A stretch of 51,771 nt of DNA from JAFGXT01 sp963677165 (lineage in GTDB: Bacteria; Verrucomicrobiota; Lentisphaeria; Victivallales; SZUA-371). The translations under genes were made by a program, and so were the position numbers. The first letter of the stretch is position 1. Each line of letters begins with the position of its first letter. Location of the stretch: NCBI GenBank assembly GCA_963677165.2, contig CAXXSX010000003.1, positions 1 through 51,771 on the forward strand, written 5' to 3'. Shown here one piece after another: positions 26,482 through 35,320 of this stretch. The notes beneath the pieces are model-generated. The model searched no databases, had not been told where the DNA came from, and worked only from the letters and a program-made list of their open reading frames with translations.

Positions 26482-27210
26482 TCAACCTTGTTCTTTTTTT
26501 CGACGAAACTTTTTATATGGTCTCCGCCATGTGGCAAGATTTCGCTTTGAAGTGATCATGAAAAATACGGCAACAAGACCGATTGGTGCCAGTAGAAACA
26601 CATTTTCCCCCCAGTGATTGAGCAGGATTGCTCCGACTGCCGCACTGATAATAAAGCATAAAATTATTCCGTAATAATGCAGGGCCTTATGGAATTCAGC
26701 CCGGTCTTTATTGTGTATACTGCAGAATAAGGCGTCGGTTCCGCTGCGGAGATTGCCGGTACACATAGTTGAGGCAAATGGATATCCTTTTACCCTTCGG
26801 AAGGTTTGTACCTGCAGCGCACAGACAAATGCGATCATGGCGTTAACTATAAAATCCGGATCGCCATAGGGAATGAAATAAACCAGAATCAGACAGGCCA
26901 GCTCCAGCAGTAGAACCAATTGGTGCCAGGTTATGACTTTTAAATGGTGGATTTTTTCATGGGCGAACTCCGCGACAAAGATTCCCAGGGCATAAAATAC
27001 AATGGCAAGCAGGTAGCGTCCGCAGTGAAGCCATTTCTGATGGGCCAGGTCCATTCCCAACAGCACCATATTACCGGTTACGGCGTTTGCGAAAACTTCT
27101 CCCCGACATAGGTAAGTATAAATGTCCAGAAAACCGCCGACAATACTGAGTACACATGCCGCGGTTAGCCGTTCCGCATGATGGGGTGGTAAAGCTGTTG
27201 AATTTGTCAT
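26482..27210 (-). CDS. YoaK/DUF1275 family membrane protein
   Basis: 242 residues with about six membrane segments. The signatures of DUF1275 are clear: 'GFLDIYTYLCRGEVFANAVTGN' early (Gly/Asp/Thr-Gly-Asn) and 'ASTMCTGNLRSGTDAL' in the middle. The family is widespread in bacterial inner membranes and its function is not established. A very basic tail ('RRPYKKFRRKKEQ') follows the last helix. It lies 73 bp from the SGNH hydrolase gene on the same strand. Confidence 0.85.
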   Translation of the reverse strand: MTNSTALPPHHAERLTAACVLSIVGGFLDIYTYLCRGEVFANAVTGNMVLLGMDLAHQKWLHCGRYLLAIVFYALGIFVAEFAHEKIHHLKVITWHQLVLLLELACLILVYFIPYGDPDFIVNAMIAFVCALQVQTFRRVKGYPFASTMCTGNLRSGTDALFCSIHNKDRAEFHKALHYYGIILCFIISAAVGAILLNHWGENVFLLAPIGLVAVFFMITSKRNLATWRRPYKKFRRKKEQG

Positions 27211-27295
27211 GGTTCCGTAAACGTTATCTCTAATTGTTGTATTAAGATAATATAGTTACCGGACCTTTTTAATCAACCGGTGTAAATATTGAAAG

Positions 27296-27325
27296 GCCTC
27301 ACAAAGTAAAAAAACTTTGTGAGGC
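27296..27325 (-). terminator. Rho-independent terminator after the coiled-coil protein gene
   Basis: A 12-bp perfect stem (GCCTCACAAAGT with its complement) has a 6-base loop, 36 bp beyond the stop at 27361. On the minus strand it is followed by CTTTCAATATTT. Confidence 0.75.
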
Positions 27326-27360
27326 TGATCTTTTGCTATAATTAAGTTTTCAGCAAAAAC

Positions 27361-28089
27361 TTATTTGAAATTCTTTTCATAGAACATCTGAGTTTTTCGA
27401 TATTCATTTTGTTTGATGACCAATTCTCTTCTCTTGAGAGACAATTCTTTTTTTAGTTCATCAAGATATCCAGCTGTTTTTTCCGATTCTTTTTCCATTT
27501 TTTTGCGCAGTTTTTTTGCGTTTCTTCGTTCTCTTAGAGTCGGTCTATTCTCTATGGATACATGATAACCGCCGCGCCAATAATATCTGTCACTAATATA
27601 CACTCTAGAGCGATTGGCATTCTTAATAACCAACTGGTTCCGGGTATTTTCATTGGAACTCTGCTTTTTCTTCCCTCGGATAATTTCTTCATTGATATAT
27701 TTTATTCGCAGTCTAAGCTTGTCGATATCAGTACCCAGCCTTGAAAGCTTCAATTCAACGCGTCTTTTCTGTTTTTCAATTTTCTGCTGATGATCTTGTA
27801 TTGCTCCCTTTTTCTGGGCAACGCGTTTTTGCTCTTTATATTTTGCTGCCGCTTTGGGATTATAATTATACTTTTTCTGGACTTTTTCCGGTAGATCACT
27901 GAATTTGACAAAGACTACTCCATTTTGGTGACCGATTGATAAACCATCCGGTTCCTGTTCCAGAACAACTGGGTTAATCAGTACTCTACCATCACTTAAC
28001 TTTACTTCTTTCGGTTTCGCTGCAGCCTGTAACAATACGCAGGAAAACAAGAATGCAATCATACTGCACTGTTTAATTGTTTTAATCAT
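27361..28089 (-). CDS. Exported coiled-coil protein with an SHD1-like N-terminal segment
   Basis: 242 residues from ATG28089, which has AGGAG 6 bases upstream; a frame start at 28110 would only abut the upstream stop and add seven residues. A signal peptide ('MIAFLFSCVLLQAAA') is followed by a small beta domain ('KLSDGRVLINPVVLEQEPDG', 'HQNGVVFVKFSDLPEKVQKK') similar to segments common in Verrucomicrobia/Lentisphaerae exported proteins. A long Lys/Glu/Arg coiled coil then runs to the end, broken by a Tyr-rich 'ISDRYYWRGGYH'. It probably forms an operon with the lipoprotein gene upstream. Role unknown. Confidence 0.65.
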   Translation of the reverse strand: MIKTIKQCSMIAFLFSCVLLQAAAKPKEVKLSDGRVLINPVVLEQEPDGLSIGHQNGVVFVKFSDLPEKVQKKYNYNPKAAAKYKEQKRVAQKKGAIQDHQQKIEKQKRRVELKLSRLGTDIDKLRLRIKYINEEIIRGKKKQSSNENTRNQLVIKNANRSRVYISDRYYWRGGYHVSIENRPTLRERRNAKKLRKKMEKESEKTAGYLDELKKELSLKRRELVIKQNEYRKTQMFYEKNFK

Positions 28090-28109
28090 GACTATCTCCT
28101 GTGAATACA

Positions 28110-28862
28110 TTAGTTACTGATTGATTGCGGAAGCATGAACAACTGATCATCGACAGGAACATTCCATTGAATATCAATCATCTTTGATTCAGAAATATTT
28201 CCTTCCAGTTCCGATATGAGAGTATATGGAAGCATAAATCCATGATTTTTCTCATAGTCTTTGAATAGAGTTTCAATCAGGACGGCTTTATCGGCTGAGT
28301 CCAGATATTGTTCGCTTTTTACAATAAATTTAGTTTTTTTGCTAATATAAGCTGTAATGTCCTGCGATTTGTATTCCGGTTTGGGAACCATTGTCAGTTT
28401 CCAGCAGTCTTCATCAAATACTTTTGCTGAGCCGTCCAGAATAATTTTACGGAAGAAGGTTTGAGGTGTCATATTGGGAGCCAAATAGCCTGCCTGGAAT
28501 CTGAGTTCGTCCAGTTCTCTGCCCGATAGAATTCTGTCTCCTGATTCATTCGTATATTCCCAACCGGTTTTTCCATTCCAAGCCCGGATACTTACTTTGT
28601 CTTTGCTGGTATATTCAAACCGTATCTTATTGGGGACTTCGGCTGTTATTTCCAGTTTTGCCGGTATTTTTTCATCATTATTGTATATTTCGAAGGTTGC
28701 GATATAAGATTTTATGGCTGACGTTTTATTGCCAGGATCGATTGCTTTTTGATAGTCGCTGATAATTTGATTTGCGTCAGGATTGCTTTGGAACATGGAA
28801 CAACCTGCCACAAAGAAGAACACATTTATAAGTGCCGTTGAAAACAAAATGTTTTTTCTCAT
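28110..28862 (-). CDS. LolA-like / lipoprotein-sorting-type lipoprotein
   Basis: 250 residues with a lipoprotein signal peptide; lipobox 'FVAGCS' with Cys21. The mature protein is a single beta-rich domain ('YIATFEIYNNDEKIPAKLEI', 'KIRFEYTSKDKVSIRAWNG', 'CWKLTMVPKPEY', 'AYISKKTKFIVKSEQYLD') resembling the half-barrel of LolA and outer-membrane lipoprotein-sorting proteins, which bind lipid or acyl chains. It lies downstream of the T2SS operon on the same strand, separated by 254 bp, and directly upstream of the coiled-coil gene. Confidence 0.6.
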   Translation of the reverse strand: MRKNILFSTALINVFFFVAGCSMFQSNPDANQIISDYQKAIDPGNKTSAIKSYIATFEIYNNDEKIPAKLEITAEVPNKIRFEYTSKDKVSIRAWNGKTGWEYTNESGDRILSGRELDELRFQAGYLAPNMTPQTFFRKIILDGSAKVFDEDCWKLTMVPKPEYKSQDITAYISKKTKFIVKSEQYLDSADKAVLIETLFKDYEKNHGFMLPYTLISELEGNISESKMIDIQWNVPVDDQLFMLPQSISN

Positions 28863-29116
28863 TTTATAATGACCTTTATTGTTTGATTGTTTATTCGGAA
28901 AAAACAGATAATCGGGACAAAGAGAGTAACAAAAAAAGAATTAGAGTAATTCACCCCATTACATATCCTCCTCGTAATTCATAAATATTTGAGTAAAAAA
29001 TATTTACTTTTGAGTATTCAAATATAGTCAAATAATTGAGAGTATTCAAGCTTTTATAGATAAAAAATTAGCTCGAAGTTGAAAACAGGAAGTAATTCGT
29101 TCCCCTGAGGAAGGGA
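28863..29116. other. Intergenic region after gspK with a start-stop mini-ORF behind a strong RBS
   Basis: AT-rich, 254 bp. On the minus strand GAGGAGG (28967-28973) is followed 7 bases later by ATG-GGG-TGA (28959-28951), and even closer by ATG-TAA. No longer gene follows. It may be a leader or a remnant. No convincing terminator follows gspK. Confidence 0.3.
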
Positions 29117-30145
29117 TTAATACAGCTGCCAGCTGTAGTATTGGATGCCATCGTTGGAGAAGGAACTGCTGACGGGCAGGGAGATCGACAGCAGGCGGCC
29201 CGGTAGACCGGAGCTTTTTGCCGGGCGTATCTGGATGGTATAGTAGCCGGATTCGGAAAACGAAAAGGATTGTTTCAGGGTAGACAATAGATCACTTTCA
29301 GAACCGAACGCATCGTCAAATGTCAGGTCCGGATCAGCTTTGAATTCTTTCAGGGCCTGTTTGACCGTTTCCAGGTCAGCATCCTCAAAATCGCAGACTG
29401 TTTGTATGTAGTCAAGCGAAACTGACATGATATTGGGATTGCCGCGAGGAGAATCAAGCCCCGCAGGTGCAATCAGGTTGATTGAACTCAGACAGCCGTT
29501 TGCATCGGGGCCATAGAACTTGGTGAATCCCGGAATCCAAAGCAGTTCTTCACGGAAATATAATTCTTCATTTCGGGGCAGGTTCGGCAGTTTTTCGGTT
29601 GTGTATTCACCGCTTTCCATTCCATAAGTACTTAGATAATCATCAGAGTCGATATAGTCGGTCAGTTTGTCCATCAGTTCATCCATCGCCTGAGTGGTTT
29701 CCGAGTCGGTATCGATATCGGATGTAAGGTAATCCAGATTGGAAAGCGAGTCTGAATCATAGATCGTTATTCCGGAAATCATATCGTGAATTGTAACCGA
29801 CATTTTCACTCCATTTACCTCGATAATGTGTTCGCGGCCATCTGCCATAAAGCGTTCATCGGTTGATGAAAATTGCTCACTTTCGCTGTCGTTTTCCTCC
29901 CCGATATTTCGACTGGAATTATTAATGATGTCGTATTGCAGCAGCCACAGCGTCTTAGCTGCCGCGCTTTCATCCAGATACACCGACTTGTTCATCTGCG
30001 TGGTCGTTGTTGAAGCCAGCTTGATAGACTGCGACATACTGACCGTTGAGGCCACAAGCACAGCAATAAGCACCAGCATGCACATGACTACAATCAGTGC
30101 TACGCCGCTTTCTTTATTCTTCGGTTGTATCTCAGTTTTTTTCAT
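29117..30145 (-). CDS. gspK: Type II secretion minor pseudopilin GspK
   Basis: About 342 residues from ATG30145; a TTG nine codons upstream is also in frame. The N-terminus 'KESGVALIVVMCMLVLIAVL' is the GspK form of the prepilin motif (Gly before the cleavage site, no Glu+5). The middle has 'DKLTDYIDSDD' and 'LPNLPRNEELYFREELLW', the helical-domain signatures of GspK, which caps the pseudopilus tip. A long acidic insertion ('GEENDSESEQFSSTDE') is present. It is the last gene of the leftward T2SS operon. Confidence 0.88.
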   Translation of the reverse strand: MKKTEIQPKNKESGVALIVVMCMLVLIAVLVASTVSMSQSIKLASTTTTQMNKSVYLDESAAAKTLWLLQYDIINNSSRNIGEENDSESEQFSSTDERFMADGREHIIEVNGVKMSVTIHDMISGITIYDSDSLSNLDYLTSDIDTDSETTQAMDELMDKLTDYIDSDDYLSTYGMESGEYTTEKLPNLPRNEELYFREELLWIPGFTKFYGPDANGCLSSINLIAPAGLDSPRGNPNIMSVSLDYIQTVCDFEDADLETVKQALKEFKADPDLTFDDAFGSESDLLSTLKQSFSFSESGYYTIQIRPAKSSGLPGRLLSISLPVSSSFSNDGIQYYSWQLY

Positions 30146-30258
30146 TTTCTCATTTTCTGCTTTGCTGAGCAACGTGTCGCAAAATCGTCCCTGCCTTTTC
30201 CGCTTCCGTAGTTGCCGCGTGACAAAGTATCTTTTAGAGGCGCAGGTGCTTATACCTG

Positions 30259-30945
30259 CTACTCGTCTTCGGTTGCGGAGGAATCGTTACGTTGTCCGTA
30301 GGTCGAAACAATACTGTTTCCAGCAGTACGCCGCAGCCACACTTCACTTTCTCCGTTGTTCCAGGTCACTTTCATCTGTATTGCGATCGGGATATTATAT
30401 TCATCGTCCACATCCCACTCTTTCGAGTATTCCAGCGAGTTATCATCACTATCACTGTCAAAATCAACATAGGTAAATTCCAACTCACGCACATTAACGG
30501 CAATTACTTCTTTACTTTTATAATCATTGTCATTTTTGCTGTCCGGCAAAATTGGTGTTTTGCGGTATTCCGCGATCAGGTTGCCGCTTTCAATATATAA
30601 TCTTAGAAAACGAATGCCGCCTTCGCTGTCGTTCTGACCGATACGATGCAGATACGTCAGCAACAGGGAATCGGATTCTCCTTTAAAACAATAGGTAGTT
30701 TCGTTATCGTCGTTAGTCCAGGGGAAGGGGATGGCATTGCGGAAGGCTACATCAACGAGACGGTCAATCATCTGGTAGCGTTTCAGTTCATTGCTGTGGT
30801 TGCTGATCTTTTGCCAGCTGCGCTGGACGGTATAAAGTGTCATGGCGACGGTAAGCATGATCATTGAAAAGATCGTCACGGCCAGTATCATTTCCAGCAG
30901 TGTAAAGCCTTGTTCATGTTTATTCTGTGCTTGTACTGCTTTCAT
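30259..30945 (-). CDS. gspJ: Type II secretion minor pseudopilin GspJ
   Basis: 228 residues. The prepilin motif 'EQGFTLLEMILAVTIFSMIM' has canonical Gly13 and Glu+5. 'LYTVQRSWQKISNHSNELKR' is the GspJ helix, and 'IPIAIQMKVTWNNGE' the C-terminal strand pattern. It is a tip-complex pseudopilin partnering with GspI and GspK. It overlaps gspI by 26 bp, and its stop is followed by a GCAGGT/ACCTGC hairpin in the 113-bp gap before gspK. Confidence 0.88.
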   Translation of the reverse strand: MKAVQAQNKHEQGFTLLEMILAVTIFSMIMLTVAMTLYTVQRSWQKISNHSNELKRYQMIDRLVDVAFRNAIPFPWTNDDNETTYCFKGESDSLLLTYLHRIGQNDSEGGIRFLRLYIESGNLIAEYRKTPILPDSKNDNDYKSKEVIAVNVRELEFTYVDFDSDSDDNSLEYSKEWDVDDEYNIPIAIQMKVTWNNGESEVWLRRTAGNSIVSTYGQRNDSSATEDE

Positions 30946-31333
30946 CAGATGCTATTATCCTGTCGATTGACATTGTACGGTTTATTGAGCCGTCGTTTTT
31001 GCGGAGCTCAACTTTCATTGTGGTTAATTCCCAACTGCCGACAGTCGTTTCGGCGTCATCGGGTAAGCCCGTCGGGTCATTAAAGGAGTAATTTACGCTG
31101 AAATTATCATAAGGGAAAAATCGTTCCGGAACGTGATCATTTTCCGTTTGAATAAGCATGAGGTATTCGATAGCCTGCGACATCATGTGCATTTCTTTCC
31201 AGCGGTCGTAGGCTTTAACGCTGCGGGATCTGGCAGAGGTCAGCAACGAGAGCGCTGCAACGATACCGAGGCCGAGAATAGCCAGGGCCACCACGACTTC
31301 TATCAACGTAAATGATTTTTTACTGAACGTCAT
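30920..31333 (-). CDS. gspI: Type II secretion minor pseudopilin GspI
   Basis: 137 residues, typical for GspI. Motif 'FTLIEVVVALAILGLGIVAA' with Glu+5; the residue before cleavage is Ser7 rather than Gly. The C-terminal half has the short 'GSWELTTMKVELRKNDGS' sheet. It begins the tip complex with GspJ and GspK. It overlaps gspH by 14 bp and gspJ by 26 bp. Confidence 0.88.
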   Translation of the reverse strand: MTFSKKSFTLIEVVVALAILGLGIVAALSLLTSARSRSVKAYDRWKEMHMMSQAIEYLMLIQTENDHVPERFFPYDNFSVNYSFNDPTGLPDDAETTVGSWELTTMKVELRKNDGSINRTMSIDRIIASDESSTSTE

Positions 31334-31838
31334 TTATTGATGCCTCGCTTTTCATTATCATGCCGGTTAGAGGAGATATCCACATTTTTACCGCGTGTTT
31401 CCCGAGAGTCATATAAAATCCAGGTCCGGACGCGGTTCCGTCCGGATAAAAGTAACAGGTTGAAGTTCCTTCAATATCTGCCGATGGCACACTTATTTTA
31501 ATACTATTCGGCAAGGTAAGTTTCATATACTTGTTTGCCAGCAATGAACTTTGCTGTTGTCCCATGTCGTCCGAATCCTGCTCTTCCTGGGTCTTAACAA
31601 CCGCAATGTTGAAGGTACGGGATTCAGGTTTTATGGTTACACGGGTTTCACTTCCGCGCAGCAAGGCCAGATACGCCGCATAGGAAAGCAGTTTTTCCAC
31701 ATCGTTTGCGTTTCGGTCAAGTGACGCAAAAGCTGGAAGCTTACCGACCCGGCTGACTACCAGTCCAGTAAGCAGAGCCCCGATCATCAGAACAATAATA
31801 AGTTCAAGGACTGTAAAATTGTGACGTCTTGGGGCCAT
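31320..31838 (-). CDS. gspH: Type II secretion minor pseudopilin GspH
   Basis: 172 residues. Motif 'FTVLELIIVLMIGALLTGLV' with Glu+5, but Asn7 precedes the cleavage site. Typical GspH features follow: 'ANDVEKLLSYAAYLALLRGS' then 'ETRVTIKPESRTFNI', and a C-terminal 'ISPLTGMI'. It links the GspG shaft to the tip complex. It lies 32 bp after gspG. Confidence 0.87.
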   Translation of the reverse strand: MAPRRHNFTVLELIIVLMIGALLTGLVVSRVGKLPAFASLDRNANDVEKLLSYAAYLALLRGSETRVTIKPESRTFNIAVVKTQEEQDSDDMGQQQSSLLANKYMKLTLPNSIKISVPSADIEGTSTCYFYPDGTASGPGFYMTLGKHAVKMWISPLTGMIMKSEASINDVQ

Positions 31839-31870
31839 TGTTTTTCCGGTTGAGTTAAGATTTTACAGTA

Positions 31871-32308
31871 TTAGTCTGTAACTTGGGTACCAGCACTGGA
31901 GATATCGGCATTTTCCTTTTCTCCGCCTGCTTGACCGTCACTGCCGTAACTGATAATTTCAAATTCGGTGTTTTCCCCTGGACATTTATATATATAATCA
32001 TTGCCCCACGGATCTTTCGGAACAGCCTGTTTTAAGTATGGACCGTCCCATTTATCGTTGCCGGAAACGTTACGGTTGAGTTCTTCCAGTCCACTTGCCG
32101 CGTCCGGAAGTTTTCCGGTATCAAGCCGGAAGTCGAAGACCGCCTGTTCCAGCATTTTAATCTGGGATTTTGCCGCGTTAATTCTGGCTTTACGTACATA
32201 CCGGTAGTATGCCGGAGTTACGATTGCCGCCAGCAGTGCGATGATAACGATTACGGTGATCATTTCAATTACGGTGAAACCATGGATGACATATTTTCTT
32301 TTTTTCAT
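31871..32308 (-). CDS. gspG: Type II secretion major pseudopilin GspG
   Basis: 145 residues, the usual length. Canonical Gly10 with 'FTVIEMITVIVIIALLAAIV' and Glu+5. The body has 'YVRKARINAAKSQIKMLEQA', 'FRLDTGKLPDAASGLEEL' and 'PYLKQAVPKDPWGNDYIYK', the classic GspG calcium-loop region ('GSDGQAGGEKENADI'). It is the shaft subunit of the pseudopilus. AAGGAG lies upstream of the ATG; a 147-bp gap from gspF leaves room for extra regulation or a processed site. Confidence 0.95.
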   Translation of the reverse strand: MKKRKYVIHGFTVIEMITVIVIIALLAAIVTPAYYRYVRKARINAAKSQIKMLEQAVFDFRLDTGKLPDAASGLEELNRNVSGNDKWDGPYLKQAVPKDPWGNDYIYKCPGENTEFEIISYGSDGQAGGEKENADISSAGTQVTD

Positions 32309-32455
32309 AGTGTCCGACTCCTTATTTGATAAAGACGTTATTTTACTTTGACAACTTAATTTTTGATTTGTTCATCTTTTTTGCTATTCTCTTCTTGCTT
32401 CCACAGTAAATTTATTTGCGAAGTATGAAGCGGTCTTAACGCTGTCCGTACAGAC

Positions 32456-33658
32456 CTAGATTTCGTTCATTTCCATTACTGTCATAAAGATTGATACAAC
32501 TACCAGGAAAATAATAATAGCTAAAAATACGATAGCCGCCGGTTCAAAAACTGCAAGCAGTCTTTTGATCTTAACTTTAATCGTTTTTTCCTGTTCTTCG
32601 GCGACACGGTTCAGCATTTCACCAACAGTACCGGACTCTTCGCCTACCTGCATCATTTGAATCGCCACCTTTGGCATATATTGACTTTTCTTCAGAGTTG
32701 CGGATAGCTTGGAACCTCCCCGCAGGTCTGAGTCAACCTTTTTGAAACTTTCTGAAATTAAACTGTTCTGGATAATTCTGGTCGAAATATTTACCGAATG
32801 CAACAGATGCACGTGATTTTGCAGCAGGATTGCCATGGTACGAATAAAACGGCTAATCTCAACGGCCTGTACCAGTTCGCCGGTTAACGGTATCTTCAAC
32901 ATCATTTTATCCCAGAAGTCTCTGGCTTTTCCGCCTTTGCTGACTTTACGGAGAAAGACACACAGACCAATAATGATCAAGAGCCAAAGCCACCACAATC
33001 CGGTGAATGCATCACTCATGCCCATCATAATTTTTGTCGGCAGCGGCAATTCCCGGCCCATATTCAGGAAAATTTTAGAAAAGCGCGGAATCAGTACGGT
33101 CAGGAGCAGTACGATTACGCCGCCGGTAATAAACAGAATAATACAGGGATAAATCATACTGGTGATGACGAATTCTTTCAATTCCTTGGTGTCAGTCAGA
33201 AAACGCTGGAGCTCTTTCATTACTTCCGCAAGACAACCGGTTTCTTCGCCGGTTTCAACCAGGTTTGCGTAAATCTTCGGAAATCTGTCGCCGTGATTAC
33301 GGATCAGGTCAGAGAATTTTTTCCCTTCGTGCAGGCCTCGGCGTAGAGAATTTACCACGTCTCTGCCCGCGGGATTTTCTTCCATTCCCTCGGCAATGAT
33401 TCCGAGAGCCCGTTCCAACTGGATATGTGCCAGCAGCAACGGGACCAGCCGGTCAGTGAATTCATATACGTTAAATTTATTTTTGAAACTGAATGAAAAT
33501 TTATCGGAACCAGATGATGACGCTTCTCCATAGCATTGCAGTGGGGTCAAACCGCGCCCGCGCAAACGTGCCAGCGAATCCTGTTGAGTATCGCCCTCAA
33601 TCAGAATCTGCATAATTTTGCCTTGTCGGTCGGCTGCTTTGTATTTATATAGTCCCAT
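32456..33658 (-). CDS. gspF: Type II secretion inner-membrane protein GspF
   Basis: 400 residues. The start 'GLYKYKAADRQGK' is the family N-terminus. Two T2SSF helical domains are present ('YEFTDRLVPLLLAHIQLERA' and 'EISRFIRTMAILLQNHVHLL') with three membrane segments (~170-190, ~215-235 and the C-terminal 'EPAAIVFLAIIIFLVVVSIF'). 'QVGEESGTVGEMLNRVAEEQ' is the conserved repeat motif. It is the platform protein that meets the GspE ATPase. No Shine-Dalgarno is obvious; the gene starts 28 bp after gspE. Confidence 0.95.
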   Translation of the reverse strand: MGLYKYKAADRQGKIMQILIEGDTQQDSLARLRGRGLTPLQCYGEASSSGSDKFSFSFKNKFNVYEFTDRLVPLLLAHIQLERALGIIAEGMEENPAGRDVVNSLRRGLHEGKKFSDLIRNHGDRFPKIYANLVETGEETGCLAEVMKELQRFLTDTKELKEFVITSMIYPCIILFITGGVIVLLLTVLIPRFSKIFLNMGRELPLPTKIMMGMSDAFTGLWWLWLLIIIGLCVFLRKVSKGGKARDFWDKMMLKIPLTGELVQAVEISRFIRTMAILLQNHVHLLHSVNISTRIIQNSLISESFKKVDSDLRGGSKLSATLKKSQYMPKVAIQMMQVGEESGTVGEMLNRVAEEQEKTIKVKIKRLLAVFEPAAIVFLAIIIFLVVVSIFMTVMEMNEI

Positions 33659-33685
33659 TTGTCAACTCATTATGTTGAATTCTTA

Positions 33686-35287
33686 TCAGCCGAAATTCAT
33701 GGCCGCACGTTTTACTTCCGCTTCGGTTGTAATGCCCTTGGCTACCTTTTCCATGCCGTCTTCAATTAGCGGCTTCATACCTTTCTTCATCGCGATCTCC
33801 GCGATTTCCGCACTGGAGGCGTTACGGGTTATAGCACTTCTGATCTCATCATCTACTGCCATAAGCTCAAAAATTCCCATTCGTCCCATAAAACCTGTTC
33901 CATTGCATTCGCGGCACTTGTTACCTGTACGGGTATAATCAATTCCGCTGCCTTCGCAGTGGGTGCAGAGTTTTCTGACCAGACGTTGAGATAACACTCC
34001 ATATAGTGCGGACGCCAGCAGGAAACCTTCCACGCCCATATCAATCATACGGCTGACCGCGCCAGGTGCGTCATTAGTATGCAAGGTACTCAATACCAGG
34101 TGACCAGTGAGGGCGGCGTTTACTGCGATATCGGCGGTTTCCCGGTCACGGATTTCCCCTACCAGAATTACATCGGGGTCCTGACGTACGATACTTCTCA
34201 GTCCGCTGGCGAATGTCAGGCCAATCTGGGAGTTCACCTGCATTTGTGACAGATGGTTTATACGGTATTCCACCGGATCTTCAACGGTGATTATTTTCTT
34301 TTTAAAATCGTTAAGCATGGTAATTACGCTGTAAAGAGTGGTGGTCTTACCACTACCGGTAGGACCAACCACCAGAATAATGCCATGGGGTATACTTACA
34401 AGTTTTTCAAACTGTTTCTGCATTTCCGCACTCATTCCCACATTAGCCAGGTCAAACGATATGGCATCTTTCCGCAAAAGTCGAAGTACGATACTTTCGC
34501 CGTTCATTGTCGGAATCGTACTGATACGGATATCCATACTGTTTCTTGCCAACTGAATATTGGTTCGTCCGTCCTGAGGCAGACGGCTTTCTGCGATATT
34601 CAATCCACCGACTAGTTTAATTCGGGAGGCAATAGCGGGATATTGAGATAACGGGGCACTTAGATATTCATGGAGGATACCATCAACGCGGAATCTGATT
34701 ACCAGCCGGTCTTCCTCCGGTTCGACATGGATATCGCTGGCGCGTTGTTCTGATGCTCGAGAAAACATTTCATTTACCAGTCGGACGATTTTTGCCTCGC
34801 TGGCAAGGTTTCGGAGAGTTGCTTCGTCTTCGCCGGAAATTTCTTCAAATTCATCAATATTTTCCGGTGCTGAATTGTAGACATCGTTAATGAGTCTTTC
34901 TATAACACTGCGGCGTGCCAGGCGAAATTCCGTTTTAAGATCAAAGCCGTGAGAAAATAAATATTTATGACGGTCCAGAGCATACGGATCGCAAACGAGT
35001 AGTTCGACGGAATCTTCTTCCCAAGCGTAAGGGATACAGCACCACGTGTTCAGATAATCTTTTGAAATACCTTCAAAAATGGGAGGCGGATTCATATCGT
35101 CTTCATCAAGAGTTTCAATGCCTGACGCTGTGAGGTAAGCATCCAGCAATTCAATTTCAGATACGATCCCGCTGCTGCATAATCCCCAGTCAAGAGAGCC
35201 GCGGTCTTCCACTGCACACTTTTCCGAATATCCCGGATATGCCGCTTCGAGTCTATCTTCGATGATTGCTAAATCAATCTTTGCCAT
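33686..35287 (-). CDS. gspE: Type II secretion assembly ATPase GspE
   Basis: 533 residues. N-terminal GspE/MshEN-like domain (~1-150), then the N2 domain ('RASDIHVEPEEDRLVIRFRV') and the RecA-like core: Walker A 'GPTGSGKTT' (308-316), Asp box 'ITVEDPVEY', Walker B 'ILVGEIRDRETADIA' and the His box 'TGHLVLSTLHTND'. The zinc tetracysteine module is present ('LCTHCEGSG' and 'CRECNGTGFMGR'). It drives pseudopilus assembly from the cytoplasm. AAGGATATC precedes the start. Confidence 0.97.
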   Translation of the reverse strand: MAKIDLAIIEDRLEAAYPGYSEKCAVEDRGSLDWGLCSSGIVSEIELLDAYLTASGIETLDEDDMNPPPIFEGISKDYLNTWCCIPYAWEEDSVELLVCDPYALDRHKYLFSHGFDLKTEFRLARRSVIERLINDVYNSAPENIDEFEEISGEDEATLRNLASEAKIVRLVNEMFSRASEQRASDIHVEPEEDRLVIRFRVDGILHEYLSAPLSQYPAIASRIKLVGGLNIAESRLPQDGRTNIQLARNSMDIRISTIPTMNGESIVLRLLRKDAISFDLANVGMSAEMQKQFEKLVSIPHGIILVVGPTGSGKTTTLYSVITMLNDFKKKIITVEDPVEYRINHLSQMQVNSQIGLTFASGLRSIVRQDPDVILVGEIRDRETADIAVNAALTGHLVLSTLHTNDAPGAVSRMIDMGVEGFLLASALYGVLSQRLVRKLCTHCEGSGIDYTRTGNKCRECNGTGFMGRMGIFELMAVDDEIRSAITRNASSAEIAEIAMKKGMKPLIEDGMEKVAKGITTEAEVKRAAMNFG

Positions 35288-35320
35288 AATGATATCCTTT
35301 TTCCTCTTTCCTCTCGACTT

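Noticed and set aside
25509..30213. Shared 14-base string TTCCGCTTCCGTAG at about 25509 and 30200
   Set aside because: Only two short matches with different flanks; not enough to call a repeat family.
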